64,000 nt of DNA from Bedellia somnulentella (lineage: Eukaryota; Arthropoda; Insecta; Lepidoptera; Bedelliidae): the NCBI GenBank assembly GCA_963576735.1, contig OY755182.1:3410001-3474000 (forward strand), given 5' to 3'. The position numbers and the translations under genes are program-made. Each line of letters starts with the position of its first letter. Position 1 is the stretch's first letter. This document shows, in pieces, positions 39,801 through 47,237 of the stretch. The notes under the pieces were generated by a model, which had not been told where the DNA came from, did no database searches, and was given only the letters and a program-made list of their open reading frames with translations.

Positions 39801-41581
39801 CATCGCCCAAAAATCCCTTAATAGCCCCATACCGTTAGTCGCCTCTTACGTACACCGTGGGGTAGTGCTATTCTAAACCGACACAACACCGAAATGTAAG
39901 TATTTAGATTTAGTTACCGCTTTATATAGGTACATATTTATACATTCATACACATATACCTATAGCCCATGAACTTAGCAAGTAATCGAAACCAGTATTT
40001 ATAATTTAAGTAACAGCCTTTTTGTAAAACATACATTGCCAATAAATAAAGAATAAATAAAGGAAAGAATAATTTCGACACAGGCGGGATTCGAACCCGC
40101 GTCCTCGGGTATACGCCCCCGTCGCTCGTTAAGATTATTAGTAATAATCCCCACATGATGTTTTCATGAACAAAAAGATTTAAATTAAAATACATTGCCA
40201 TTTAACGTAGAAACTAATTATAATGAACTATTTTTTATCTTTAAAATGTTCATAACAAAATATAGAAATTTCTGGAGGAAAGGATTTTTCATAATTTTGA
40301 TAATATTTAAAATATTCTATGTAGTAGTACTGCATTGGTTGGCTAAAGTTCTAGAAACCATGATTTCTCACCAACTTCATAGAAAAATAAAAGGTAGTGT
40401 TTTGCGTCACCCTACTTAACTACTTAAAAGCTATGTGCCTTCTAAGTTTCTTTAGGCAACGAGTTAAGATGGGAAATGACAACTCTAATAAAAAATGAGT
40501 TTTGCTGCCGGCTTTAAATAAAAGGCAACTGAGGTTATTGAAACTTTTTAAGTGATTATTGTTCGATGTGGATTGTAACTCATCACCGTCCATTCTTAAT
40601 TTTACTATCTTTTCACCGCTCATCTCCTGAAAGTGGCATAAAAGCATCTAATTCTCAAGCTCTGCTAAACCTTTTGGTATTTTTAGCCATTTATATATGT
40701 ATGGAGGTTATTTATAATTTATTTTTAAATACCTTGATTTAATGAATTATATTTTAAACTATTTCTCTTTCCAGCCGATTGGTGGTCCATCGGTCTCTAC
40801 CTGATCGGCAAATGGAGTGTCACAATGGCGTACAGTTCCGTCTACATTTACGTGTCTGAGATATTCCCGACGAACATGCGGCAAACTCTGATCAGCGTGT
40901 GTTCTACTTGCGGCAGGATCGGATCTCTTATTGCTCCGTTGACTCCTTTGTTGGTGAGTTAATGTTCGATAAGTTTTACTCGTCGAATACGTATGTCGAT
41001 GGGGTGGGAAACAAACTTACAGTTCTTAGTTAATTTACTAAGTTAAGTAAATTTTTTATTGATTGAAGATATAATCGTAAAAGATAGAAGGAGGTTAGAA
41101 TGAGTGGATAGTTGAAAGTAAATTGGTAAAAAAGATATATAGATCTTATATGGTTGTTTATGTCAGTAGCGGACAAACAAAATCAAAAAGAATATACTTA
41201 AGTTAAAAAAAACAGCAGTCCGAACCAAAGCTTGTTTTAAATTGACAAATGCAAAGCTCCAGAGCTTTTCCAGAAATTTCGGGGTAGGCAGACACTATCG
41301 ATTACCACAGTACGATATTCATCAATCTTTTCAGATATACTCATCATACTTTTGATGCCTGTTGTTTTTCACATCCTTTCCTCTTACTTTTTCTATTTTT
41401 TCAGTCATTGTACCACAAGTCTATGCCGACAGTTATATTTGGAGCAATGTGCATGCTATCGAGTACTTTGGTGCTTTTGTTGCCCGAAACGAAGAATGTG
41501 AGACTACCGGACACTATAGAAGAGGCTGAAAAACTATCAAGAGTTAAGAACAAAAATGGCAACGCTGAGAACTTAACGTAA
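23913..41581 (+). CDS. SLC22-type organic cation transporter (6 coding exons)
   Basis: Joined exons 23913-24076, 24609-24819, 38300-38555, 39027-39647, 40775-40953 and 41405-41581 give 535 codons and a TAA with every junction in phase and every intron GT-AG. That is normal length for the family. The product is a 12-span major facilitator of the plasma membrane. Visible marks are TM1 after residue 25, a Cys-rich extracellular loop (about 55-125, including CEVLGCE and CDRYVYED), the MFS loop SDRFGRK at 157-163, the SLC22 block NESARWL at 270-276 (usual P-E-S-P-R-W), the second-half MFS loop DKYGRRK at 390-396, and the C-terminal blocks FPTNMRQT, GRIGSLIAP and LPETKNVRLPDTIEEAE. Substrate cannot be told from sequence; organic cations or carnitine-like solutes are the family norm. 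Intron 2 (13.5 kb) is packed with nested transposons. Confidence 0.93.
24299..24548 (+). mobile_element. family A element in transporter intron 1
   Basis: Complete copy in sense orientation, flanked by TATAACATAAG (24288-24298 and 24549-24559), an 11-bp target duplication. Lies about 60 bp upstream of exon 2. A more degenerate minus-strand scrap is at 24103-24180. Confidence 0.93.
24609..24819 (+). CDS. transporter coding exon 2
   Basis: Acceptor TTACCGTTCCAG. Encodes the large extracellular loop between TM1 and TM2 with conserved cysteines (CEVLGCEGQ, CKKYVVNSGDFQCLPE, CDRYVYEDRSSFVKE). Donor GTAAGTAG; phase 0. Confidence 0.92.
24820..25174. other. intron 2, unassigned AT-rich start
   Basis: No repeat family recognised. 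Confidence 0.4.
25175..25240 (-). other. tRNA-derived fragment
   Basis: Plus-strand CGGAATTCGAACCCGCGACC is an inverted T arm (GCGGGTTCGAATTCCGC) with 3' acceptor-like sequence. The 5' half does not fold, so it is the remnant of a tRNA-derived element, not a gene. Confidence 0.35.
25452..25850. mobile_element. foldback element with family A in loop
   Basis: The left arm (25452-25580: CACGCTTAATACTACGGTGA ... CATGCTCTACAACATATG) is inverted at 25730-25850 (ATGTTGTAGAGCATGC ... CACTGTAGTATTAAGCG). Arms are ~120 bp and roughly 85-90% matched; no coding capacity. Confidence 0.85.
25613..25710 (+). mobile_element. family A, 5'-truncated, 12-bp TSD
   Basis: Flanked by TTGTGTTAAGAA at 25601-25612 and 25711-25722; only the 3' ~90 bp is present. 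It sits in the loop of the foldback element. Confidence 0.93.
25906..26205 (+). mobile_element. family B tRNA-SINE
   Basis: A-box-like TAGCTCAGTGGG, B-box-like GAGTTCAAATTC, core AAACATCGTGAGGACACCCA and a weakened tail (TCTTCGGGGTTGGCATAAAT). Confidence 0.82.
26431..26445 (-). mobile_element. family A tail severed by Gypsy insertion
   Basis: TACATACATACATAT is the microsatellite tail of the family A copy that continues at 36704. Confidence 0.7.
26446..26781 (+). repeat. 5' LTR
   Basis: Contains GGGTATTTAAAAGC as a TATA-like box with an initiator-like CAGTTCGTATTG about 35 bp downstream, and AATAAA at 26578-26583. It lies in transporter intron 2 in sense orientation. Confidence 0.95.
26782..27314 (+). 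other. Gypsy leader region
   Basis: Untranslated leader with two related blocks (TACTCTTTGGCTGCACACG and TACTCCTTGGGTGCGCAAA) and a splice-donor-like AAAG/GTACGTAG at 26860. No clear tRNA primer-binding site. Confidence 0.4.
27315..28210 (+). pseudogene. Gypsy gag, broken
   Basis: N-terminal piece 27327-27545 (IDIVEEVVTPKHHQWSPT ...) ends in a stop and continues in other frames. 27883-28095 carries a capsid-like RCNLTGKYAIDFIVF. 28158-28208 encodes a CCHC zinc knuckle, CYNCGSEGHPFYKC (C-x2-C-x4-H-x4-C). Several stops and frameshifts separate these blocks, so no gag protein can be made. Confidence 0.75.
28211..28506 (+). other. Gypsy internal sequence, gag-pol junction region
   Basis: AT-rich; protease and N-terminal RT expected here are not recognisable and are probably deleted. 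Confidence 0.4.
28507..31915 (+). mobile_element. RTE-like LINE, full length, intact ORF
   Basis: Begins GCTGTGTAGTGCCGGCATAG, the same head as family A, followed by a ~275-bp 5' untranslated region, one long ORF and a tail of AAGT repeats. A GTTAAAATTA flank occurs at 28486-28495 and 31914-31923, a possible 10-bp target duplication with 11 extra bases at the 5' junction. Inserted in the Gypsy element. Confidence 0.92.
28782..31901 (+). CDS. RTE-like LINE endonuclease/reverse transcriptase
   Basis: A single 1039-codon ORF starting at ATG 28782, uninterrupted, so probably functional. The N-terminal endonuclease has TMNVCGG, LCVNETKCKG, ICVYAPD, IIMLGDFNGWVG, SMIDFVIVD and GTDHFLVV, covering the catalytic Asn, Glu, Asp, Asn, Asp and His sites. 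The RT has AVIVPLYKGKGS, NYRGISLLSVVGKLYAK, QAGFRKGMGCMDQ, CTFIDLEKAYDRV, GVRQGCVASPWLFNLFM and the active site YADD at residues 760-763. The C-terminus has the WFGHIERM ... GNVSRGRPRRTHLDQI block common in RTE-type elements. The stop TAA lies inside the AAGT tail, so there is almost no 3' untranslated region; the final codons (GREYK) also specify the GTGAGTATAAG tail shared with family A. Confidence 0.92.
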   Translation: MCFNKNQHGDGDKARHLSRHRFSLGEKWAGETRFSTMNVCGGMQEKLDEVCLVMKEKNLDLLCVNETKCKGKEVSQLGSITAIWSGVDPNIRACQGVGLLMSERMVQCMSEHECVSPRLLWVKLKVGLIRLRIICVYAPDMSKALTQREEFWNLLGDVVNGCDLNERIIMLGDFNGWVGVKRNGCERVLGKYGDQRVNENGEKLIEVCLERDLCVTNTLFKHKDIHMYTRQRGSERSMIDFVIVDERLKSKVVDTRVYRGVNVGTDHFLVVSRVRGLFKRWRHRTRVPTTEPSRIRVENLVEDEKIGDEYVKKLDERLSCVEMTDEMEIEDVWSVLKSTLVECATEVCGVSKRKIRPSASWWDKNVKDAVNEKKKAWLDLLAIKASKRMNVCINDDEVERFEDEYKRIKRMVKNKIEQKKRDLKEWSEKKLSNNFQNNQKLFWKYIRRERGVSQNTSTNVMKDEKGELMTDGIRIKRVWKDYFEGLFEKEDDPTTSAIDININCNEVLGDMCESVISMEEIVKAMKCMKLGKAAGYDRVNIEMLRAGKGLVASWLFFLFRKCWALGKVPNDWCRAVIVPLYKGKGSRQVAKNYRGISLLSVVGKLYAKVLIERVMKETDEKIWDVQAGFRKGMGCMDQIFSLRCITEKFLAKNQKVYCTFIDLEKAYDRVVRKNLWEVLSKFGLGSQLIRALESLYEGSSACVRINGENTDWFEISRGVRQGCVASPWLFNLFMDDCLKELRESDYGLRMEGFIIKCLLYADDQVLLASTVNELQEMVNIACKSFERKGMRVNVDKTKTMVFQREESMTECEITIGGKKVEQVKEFVYLGSLFTRDGKCEEDIERRVKKGNAVNGAINSLMSSQFLSEKARMAVHNAVLVPTLMYGSECWAWQKRHESRVNAVEMRSLRSICNVRLCDRVRNSVIRERLGVKDDVVCKIEKGMLRWFGHIERMNDSKLVKEIYRANVEGNVSRGRPRRTHLDQIESVLKKAGVRSMKNKRACMKRLMDVNEAREVCQDRTKWRSIVSAYPNGNNGREYK
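32520..33190 (+). other. Gypsy internal, unrecognisable pol
   Basis: Between the RNase H and integrase islands I cannot recognise protein sequence; about 670 bp of AT-rich decayed or inserted DNA. Confidence 0.4.
33791..33878. repeat. (AT)n microsatellite
   Basis: Almost pure AT dinucleotide run of about 85 bp inside the integrase pseudogene. It produces spurious IYIYIY reading frames on both strands. Confidence 0.97.
34198..34600 (+). mobile_element. family C repeat inside Gypsy
   Basis: CTAGCTGACCCGACAGACTT CGTACTGTC ... TTTTTTCCGGTTCTCTTAGG ... TTCATATACATTATGTAGTT. Ends with poly-A-rich sequence near 34600. Confidence 0.75.
34737..35420 (+). repeat. 103-bp tandem array in Gypsy 3' region
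   Basis: The core GTTGAAAACATGAAGGGG (continuing TTTCAACAT) starts at 34778, 34881, 34984, 35087, 35190, 35293 and 35393: six spacings, five of exactly 103 bp and the last 100 bp. Each core contains the inverted heptamer GTTGAAA/TTTCAAC. In the last unit the flanks have diverged while the core remains. Confidence 0.95.
35421..36130 (+). other. GC-rich segment in Gypsy 3' region
   Basis: About 700 bp of clearly higher GC than its surroundings, with GCGACCCCGGCTTCCCGAGC, GTGTTTGCGCGCACGCTTAT GC and GAAATCGGCTCGGACA. The latter motifs remind me of a dispersed lepidopteran repeat; I cannot name it. Reading frames here are short and unsupported. Ends in an (AT)11 run at 36131-36152. Confidence 0.4.
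36312..36367 (+). other. stem-loop and purine tract before 3' LTR
   Basis: ATTCTCGGGACGAGAAT forms a 7-bp stem (8 with the outer T-A pair). TTCAGGAAAGGCCGAC abuts the LTR and is the likely plus-strand primer region. Confidence 0.5.
36368..36703 (+). repeat. 3' LTR
   Basis: Same 336 bases as the 5' LTR by eye; no difference found. Confidence 0.95.
36704..36931 (-). mobile_element. family A body severed by Gypsy insertion
   Basis: Continues the element whose tail is at 26431-26445: ATATACTATCGGCTATATAT ... AAGCCGACACTACACGGC. Confidence 0.85.
36935..37941. other. intron 2, unassigned AT-rich
   Basis: No gene; a tRNA-SINE-like hint at 37232-37300 (GGTCTATGGGTAAGATATAG, GGTCCTGAGTTTA) is too weak to call. 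Confidence 0.4.
37942..38187 (-). mobile_element. family A element, full length
   Basis: Complete antisense copy 110 bp before exon 3, with an ATATAATA duplication on both sides (37936-37943, 38189-38196). Confidence 0.92.
38300..38555 (+). CDS. transporter coding exon 3
   Basis: Acceptor TTGTCCTCAG. Encodes FDLGCQEWKRALVGTAHNTG, TM2 and TM3, and the loop SDRFGRK (residues 157-163). Donor GTATGTTT; phase 1. Confidence 0.93.
38556..39026. other. transporter intron 3
   Basis: AT-rich, 471 bp, no repeat family seen. Confidence 0.6.
39027..39647 (+). CDS. transporter coding exon 4
   Basis: Acceptor TTTCATTTCAG. The largest exon, residues 211-417: VELVGLKQRVFVSAM, spans 5-6, NESARWLLSKGRREKA, a cytoplasmic loop of about 60 residues, spans 7-8 and DKYGRRKTL with span 9. 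It ends CCGAAAT before GTAAGTA, phase 1. The donor lies inside a target duplication created by a family A insertion. Confidence 0.93.
39655..39888 (-). mobile_element. family A element at transporter splice donor
   Basis: Perfect 14-bp duplication CCGAAATGTAAGTA (39641-39654 and 39889-39902) copies the exon 4/intron 4 junction, so two complete donors exist (GT at 39648 and 39896). The element is antisense to the gene. Confidence 0.96.
40042..40189 (-). mobile_element. tRNA-bearing element, truncated, 11-bp TSD
   Basis: Flanked by ATACATTGCCA (40031-40041, 40190-40200). It contains AATAAAGGAAAG, the 3' two-thirds of the tRNA-like sequence (40077-40127, inverse) and GTTTTCATGAACAAAAAGA. It is the same family as 17184-17441, without the duplicated inverted half. 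Confidence 0.88.
40501..40705 (+). mobile_element. family A element, old and degenerate
   Basis: TTGCTGCCGGCTTTAAAT ... GTGATTATTGTTCGATG ... AAAGTGGCATAAAAGC ... ATATATGTATGG. Recognisable in order but weakly conserved. In intron 4. Confidence 0.6.
40775..40953 (+). CDS. transporter coding exon 5
   Basis: Acceptor TCTCTTTCCAG. Encodes DWWSIGLYLIGKWSVTMAYS, YVSEIFPTNMRQTLISV and GRIGSLIAPLTPLL (spans 10-11). Donor GTGAGTTA; phase 0. Confidence 0.93.
41088..41240 (+). mobile_element. RTE LINE fragment, degenerate
   Basis: GTTAGAATGAGTGGATAGTT GAAAGTAAATTGG and following resemble the RTE region around 31630-31770, with many changes. In intron 5. Confidence 0.5.
41268..41392 (-). mobile_element. 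RTE LINE 3' fragment, degenerate
   Basis: TTCGGGGTAGGCAGACACTA TCGAT ... inverse of the RTE 3' end, opposite in orientation to the neighbouring fragment. Confidence 0.6.
41405..41581 (+). CDS. transporter coding exon 6 (terminal)
   Basis: Acceptor ATTTTTTCAG. Encodes span 12 (VIFGAMCMLSSTLVLLL), then LPETKNVRLPDTIEEAEKL and a short polar tail; TAA at 41579-41581. Confidence 0.93.
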   Translation, partial: SLYHKSMPTVIFGAMCMLSSTLVLLLPETKNVRLPDTIEEAEKLSRVKNKNGNAENLT

Positions 41582-41841
41582 AGGTTTTTGAAATTATTTG
41601 GCTGGACCCACATAAAAAATACAACAAAATTAGTTGAATATACACATTGTCAGTTATTTGCCAAGAACTTAACAGAAACACAAATTACTAAATGAAAAGC
41701 TAATGTCAGAAATATGCACTAAATTGCATTGATATTTAATAGTATCGGTCCATTAGCACTTTGCTGAAATTGATCCATTAAAAGACACAATCCAAATGCA
41801 TATAACCTACGAGTAATTTATGTTACTTTAAATTTATTTTA

Positions 41842-41847
41842 AATAAA
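41842..41847 (+). promoter_or_regulatory. polyadenylation signal AATAAA
   Basis: First AATAAA after the transporter stop, 260 bp downstream; a plausible 3' end. Confidence 0.55.
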
Positions 41848-43344
41848 GTAATTTTAAGGAGAAACTTTAAATTTGCTTTGACACATCAGTATTGCATTTC
41901 CATGGTGTCCAATCAGCTTACATCTACAATTTAATTGTAGATTTATTTTTAAATAATAATAAAATGTTCTGTTCAAATGTTCTTCTGAAATCAAACCATA
42001 ATATTCCAAAAACGTTGTAAACATCACAAATAAAAACGACTGATTTATTAATAGTTGTGGTGGCATTTTAACTACGATTGTATGTAACATTTTCATTAAA
42101 AAAAATATATGTTTTTCACGGTTCTTATAATCAACGTATACTTTTATAAAATAAACTTGGAGTGTAAGTACCAAATAAGATTATAATTGAAACAACTATT
42201 GATTTTCGGATATTTTAATCGCGTGTTATTACATTATTTTTAAAGCCCGACATTTCGAAAACTTTTCAGTTATCATGGTCACGGGAAGACTGAGATGTTA
42301 TTTGTCATTATACAGTACTATAAAAATATTAATACTAACCACCTTCACAAAATTTTAAGTTACATTTGCGTTTAATATTTGCTATGTACAAAAAGAGCTA
42401 GTGTTATCTGGAGTCTTGCAAGTGTTCTTCCCTTGCTTAGTTGTGCTTATGATCGGGTTCCAAGCAGGTGGTAATATCCGAAAATCAATAGTTGTTTCAA
42501 TTATAATGTGCAATCGTGAAAATCTTAGAAAATACTACCAAATAAGATACCTATCATATAAGGTATTGCTGTACACACTTTGCGGAACACTGTTTCAGAA
42601 AGGTTTCAGATGTCAATTAGGTAATTAGTTAATGTTATTTTATAAGGAATAATTGTAAAGGAAACCAAATAAATCTGTCTTTAACAAATCTTTGAAAAAC
42701 TGTTAATATCTCTTAGTTTACAATTAAGGTAATCATATTATAATCTCTTACAATCTTTTATTAAGTTTTTCAATATATTTTGAGACACGTTTTATGAAGA
42801 AACTCTGTCAATTAACTTACAAGAGCGCCTCTTTTTTCTCGATAAATTAATTAGTACTTTTTTTTAGTAGCGTTTCTTTTTGGGACCAAAACAATTTTAT
42901 TTTAAATTGAAGCCTTGTGAGATCGCTTTTACTATTTATTTCTTTGCGCCTTTTTATACTGGCTAATTTAAAAAATAATGAGGAAGGAGAAAAGTATTTT
43001 TTTATATGGAATACAAATCACTACAGACAATGCAAAAAACACGATAATACGAAAAAAGATGATTTTAATTTAGTGACATAACTCAATTACTTAATACTTT
43101 AGATCTGTAACCTACCTATATAATTAATAGGGGTTTCTTGTAGCATTTATAAAATAATGTCTAAATGAAATAACTTAAATGCAAAACATAATAGTTATAA
43201 TTACAATTCAATAAATTCTTCCAAATATTTTAAATATAAGAAAAGTTTTTACCTTTTAGAACATTTCCATTTATGTTAAGTGTTTGTTTATTAAGCGAAT
43301 CAATAAACCATTTATGTAGCTTAAGAATCTTATCGTACTTATTT
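41848..43344. other. intergenic, AT-rich, no gene seen
   Basis: Short frames only; no repeat family recognised in about 1.5 kb. Confidence 0.45.
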
Positions 43345-43583
43345 AATAACAGGCAATTTAGGGCTTAGAATAACACTACCCCATTTCTACCCGTGGGTGA
43401 TCGTAAGAGGCGACTAAGGGTATAGGGGGCTTTTTACGTGGTTGGAGACCCGTCACCAAAAACATTTATTATAACCATCTTTTCCCAATCAACTTCCAAA
43501 AGTGGCTGAGGAATTTTTCATTCCAAAGCTCTGGCTACTAAGGGATTTATAGCCATTAGTATATGTATGGTATGTATGTATTG
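43345..43583 (+). mobile_element. family A element
   Basis: Head partly lost (AGGGCTTAGAATAACACTAC), body with a small deletion, tail ATTAGTATATGTATGG. Confidence 0.87.
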
Positions 43584-43891
43584 TTTTAATTTTGTTTTGT
43601 AGCTTTGTTAAGTATTAGAAATCACTGTATTTAAGTACTAAAACTATTTAACGTACTTTACTTTTATGAAATATTACATTATTAGTTGTGTTTTATAATA
43701 CTGCGGTAGAACCAACAAAAGTTTAATTAAAAATGAATTATGGGCATTCTTTTAGCGTTGAGCATTTACGTTACATCTACACATAATATTATTATTTTTA
43801 TAAAATACTACATATTCGGATTCCTTTTGATTACAATTTAAACTGAATAGTATCTAACCTCATAAGAATCCTATCGTGCCTTTTAGCACGA

Positions 43892-44070
43892 TAAAGAGCT
43901 TATTCCATTACACTTTGTCGTTGCTGAATTCAGACGTCCTTCGAAGTTACTGCCGCAGACGCTTGTTATTCCACTACACAAATTTCAGTTTGAACGTTAT
44001 TCCACTAGTCTGAATTCAGATTCTGTGTCTTTCAGACGTCTTCATTCAGACAAATGGAATTAGCTCTTAA
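43892..44070. mobile_element. MITE, PIF/Harbinger-like
   Basis: 15-bp TIRs AGAGCTTATTCCATT (43895-43909) and AATGGAATTAGCTCT (44053-44067), one mismatch, flanked by TAA on each side. A 3-bp TAA/TTA target is the Harbinger hallmark. Internal TTATTCCA and CAGACGTC motifs repeat. 173 bp, non-coding. Confidence 0.72.
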
Positions 44071-44523
44071 GGTATATATTTTCATGCATGGAGCCTGGCG
44101 CTTAAAAATGTATTAGAGCTTATATTTCTAACATATATTGCTTGTAATAAAACATAATTTTAGTAAATTATCATTTTGTTAATCGTTTATTTGGAATGCC
44201 TATAGAATTAGAATTGAACTAATTATGAATGAATTCAATGAAGGATTGTAATAAAATGTATACTTTATAAGTAAAATAAGCACATTTTTGATATAATAAC
44301 TGGCTTTGTATTACTAATAGCCAGAGGTTTTACTGTATGAATACAAACATTTTGTGATATGACTTTTTTCTTTCACTCCTTAATATCAAAATATTTGATA
44401 GCTTCACCCACTGTCTCGTTGATCTAGTAATAAAAGAAAAAGGTTGCCCACTAAGCCCACTTGCTATGTTCATCCCACATAATGGTGGGAAAAAAGGCCT
44501 TAATATGAAGATACAAAAATGTA
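44071..44523. other. AT-rich spacer
   Basis: Nothing assignable seen. Confidence 0.4.
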
Positions 44524-44632
44524 CATATATACATACATACATATACTCACGGCTATAAATCCCTAGAAGGGGTAGCCAGAGCTAAGGAATTAGAAATTCC
44601 TCAGCCACTTTTGGAAAGTTGTGTGGGGAAAT
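44524..44632 (-). mobile_element. family A element, 5'-truncated
   Basis: Tail and 3' half only (ATATACTCACGGCTATAAAT ... TTTGGAAAGTTGTGTGGGGA). Confidence 0.88.
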
Positions 44633-44649
44633 ATATCTTCATTTAAATA

Positions 44650-44881
44650 CATCCATGCATTGCATATACTCCTTTGTATCCAAATCTTCAGAATTGGAAA
44701 TTCCTCACCCGCTTTTGGAAGTTAAGAGGGGAAATAAAACGTAAATAAAGACGATTGGAGATGGTTCTTCAGCCAAAATACCCTTTTGACTCATAAAAGT
44801 TCCTTAATCCTAGGATGAGACATCTTACGACACCCGTCGTATAAAGGAGGTAGTGCTGTTCTAAGTCGACACTATACAGTT
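44650..44881 (-). mobile_element. family A element, diverged
   Basis: Full-length order but weak identity: TTGGAAATTCCTCACCCGCT ... CATCTTACGACACCCGTCGT ... AAGTCGACACTATACAG. Confidence 0.7.
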
Positions 44882-44960
44882 ACTCTTTACTGAATAGTTA
44901 TAAATATTCCACTAGGAATCTGTAATATGGGATTGCACACTAAACTTCGAATCATAATAA

Positions 44961-45322
44961 ACATAACATAACATAAACGTTCACGCCGAATATCCCCGAA
45001 GGGGTTGGCAGAGGTACTAATACTTCTGAACATCACGTGACTTTGTCACCTGGCGTTAAAAGTACCCACGTTTTGCATGGACAGTGTACTCACGTGATAG
45101 GGGGCAGGCCTATCGCCGTTTTGTACGAATACACTGTCACATGACTAAGTACAACTCAGTCATGTGGGTTTCCTCACGATGTTTTCCCTCACCGTTAACA
45201 ACCATGATAAATTAACCACACACATGTCTTTAGAAAAGACAAATTGGTGTAGGCCCGACCCGGGATTTGGACACTAGTCGTTTGCACGATAACCGAGTGT
45301 CCTACCCACTGGGCTATCACGG
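44961..45322 (-). mobile_element. family B tRNA-SINE, full length
   Basis: Best minus-strand copy. Inverse A-box (CCACTGGGCTATCAC), B-box (CCGGGATTTGGACAC), core (GGGTTTCCTCACGATGTTTT), the conserved CGTTTTGTACGAATACACTG block and a CATAA tail. Confidence 0.92.
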
Positions 45323-45518
45323 TTGCTTCTTCGAATCAGTGCGATGCGATATCGCAAAATAGCTTATAATAAGGAAATTCGCTTTTCATCGCGTCTCATC
45401 GCAGATTTTTGTACAAGCCCTAAGTTCCGACCCAATTAGCCACCAAAATTAATGTCATGAATGTGACTACTGTATTCCAACTAATATAATACCATAAATA
45501 AAAGTATAATTAAACAAA

Positions 45519-45768
45519 CATACATACATACATATACTCACGGCTACATTTCCCTAGAAGGGGTAACCAGAGCTAAGGAATTATAAATTCCTCAGCCACT
45601 TTTGGAAGTTGAGTGGGGAAAAGATGGTGAAAATAAAGGTTTTTGGTGATGGGTCTCCAACCGCATCGCCCAAAAATCCAATAAAAAGCCCCAATACCCT
45701 TAGTCGCCTCTTACGACACCCATCGGTAGAAAGGGTTAGCGACATTCTAAGCCGGCACTACACGGCAA
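45519..45768 (-). mobile_element. family A element, complete, 11-bp TSD
   Basis: AATTAAACAAA at 45508-45518 and 45769-45779. Closest in sequence to 22820-23066 (both with CGACATTCTAAGCCGGCACT). Confidence 0.95.
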
Positions 45769-46128
45769 AATTAAACAAAGCCCTCTGAAATTGCATAATA
45801 AGCTACTTGAAAAGTGTGAAACAAAAAATACCTTTTTTAAATCTGCACCGTGTTGGCTGCCAGGGTTGTTACAGCTCCTTTGTTTCGTGAGTTTTCATTT
45901 CAGCCACAATTTTAGTGTTGAAAAGAAAGAGAGGCGTTTTTAGAGTGTGAAAACGACCTGAGAAATTTAAATCTGCCGTGGATGTTGGTTGGAAATATTG
46001 AGAGTTGGATGTGGCATGTGTAAAGCTAAATTTAACTTGATTTCATTACTTTTTAGAGATAAACAAGCTGTTCTATCGAGACTTGGCTAGTTTTTTACAG
46101 AATGTTTTTGGTGGGATCCTTTATACCT
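45769..46128. other. spacer
   Basis: No gene or family recognised. Confidence 0.4.
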
Positions 46129-46285
46129 GCTGTGTAGCTTTGTTTTATAATATTACTTACCCATTTCTTTGCGCGGGTTTTGAAATAGGCTTTTGAAGGC
46201 GATGTGGATAATGAGCCGCTACCAACCTTCCTTTATTTTACTATGTTTTGCCTACTCCTTTTTGCAATTAACAAATGTAAGTATG
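46129..46285 (+). mobile_element. family A element, degenerate
   Basis: CTGCTGTGTAGCTTTG ... GAAGGCGATGTGGATAATGA ... CTTTATTTTACTATG; tail ATGTAAGTATGTG. Confidence 0.6.
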
Positions 46286-46831
46286 TGTAAGAACGTTGAA
46301 CTTAGATTAGTTAATTCATAAACAGAAAGCTGCAATTTCTTCATTTCCATTTCAGCTGCGAAGGACATGTCACTTTCAATTTATGACGAACAAAAGCGAT
46401 GAAAGTTCGTTTTTGATAAAACAAAATTTAATAAGAAAAAAATGGGGCTTTGATATTAATATTTACTGAACCCTGCATAACCGGATTATTGTGTTATTTT
46501 TTGCCATCCTTGTTTATTTATTTGTTTATAATATCTTTAAAGCCCCTTTCAAAGTAAAAGGACGGGAATTAAATCTATGATATTTTATAGGTCCTTCGAA
46601 CATGGCCCGTGTTTCCCGTAGAATTCTTCCACGGAAATTAGTATTAATTCCTTGGGTGATGTACGCTGTGACTGAGGATTATGGTGTTTTTGAGTGATTG
46701 TTGGAAGATTATGCTAGGGACCCGTGATACACCAAACACAAATTTTTTTTTTCTTTAGCCATCTTCCAAGTGGTCGAATGTATTCTAATTCTGTATACCT
46801 ATAGGGTTTTATATTTATCAGCACACCAAAA
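46286..46831. other. spacer, possible family A scrap
   Basis: 46690-46785 (GAGTGATTGTTGGAAGATTA ... TAGCCATCTTCCAAGTGG) may be a family A relic; otherwise nothing. Confidence 0.35.
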
Positions 46832-47235
46832 GATGTACTCCTCCTATACAGATTTAGAAAAAGCTTGTGATAGGATGGTAAGAATTTATTGCATACAAAC
46901 AAGTATTTTGCATACAGTATTTTACTAAATAGATAAAAATACAATCTATGTACACAAAGGCGGACTTATCGCCTTAACGCGATTTCTTCAAGTCAACCTT
47001 TTAACTTTATACAAGGATTATGTTATCGAAGTTCGGTTTAGGAAGTCAACTTATACGTGCATTGGTATCACTTAGTGAGGATTTTAGTGCATGTGTAAGA
47101 GTAAACGAGGAAAACACTGACTGGTTTAGAATCTCCAGGGGTATCCGACAGGGATGCGTAGCTTATCCGTGGCTCTTGATTTTTTTCTGGGATGACTGTT
47201 TAACAGAGTTTCGCGAAAGTGAGGGATGGATGTAA
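46832..47235 (+). pseudogene. RTE LINE fragment, split by LINE tail
   Basis: 46832-46884 matches the RTE block ending AYDRV (AGATTTAGAAAAAGCTTGTG), and 47011-47235 resumes at LSKFGLGSQLIRALVSL through ISRGIRQGCVAYPW. In-frame substitutions and truncation make it inert. Confidence 0.8.
46885..47010 (-). mobile_element. LINE 3' tail inserted in RTE fragment
   Basis: TTTATTGCATACAAACAAGT ... ACAAAGGCGGACTTATCGCC is the same 3' end as 61336-61470. Confidence 0.75.
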
Positions 47236-47237
47236 GT

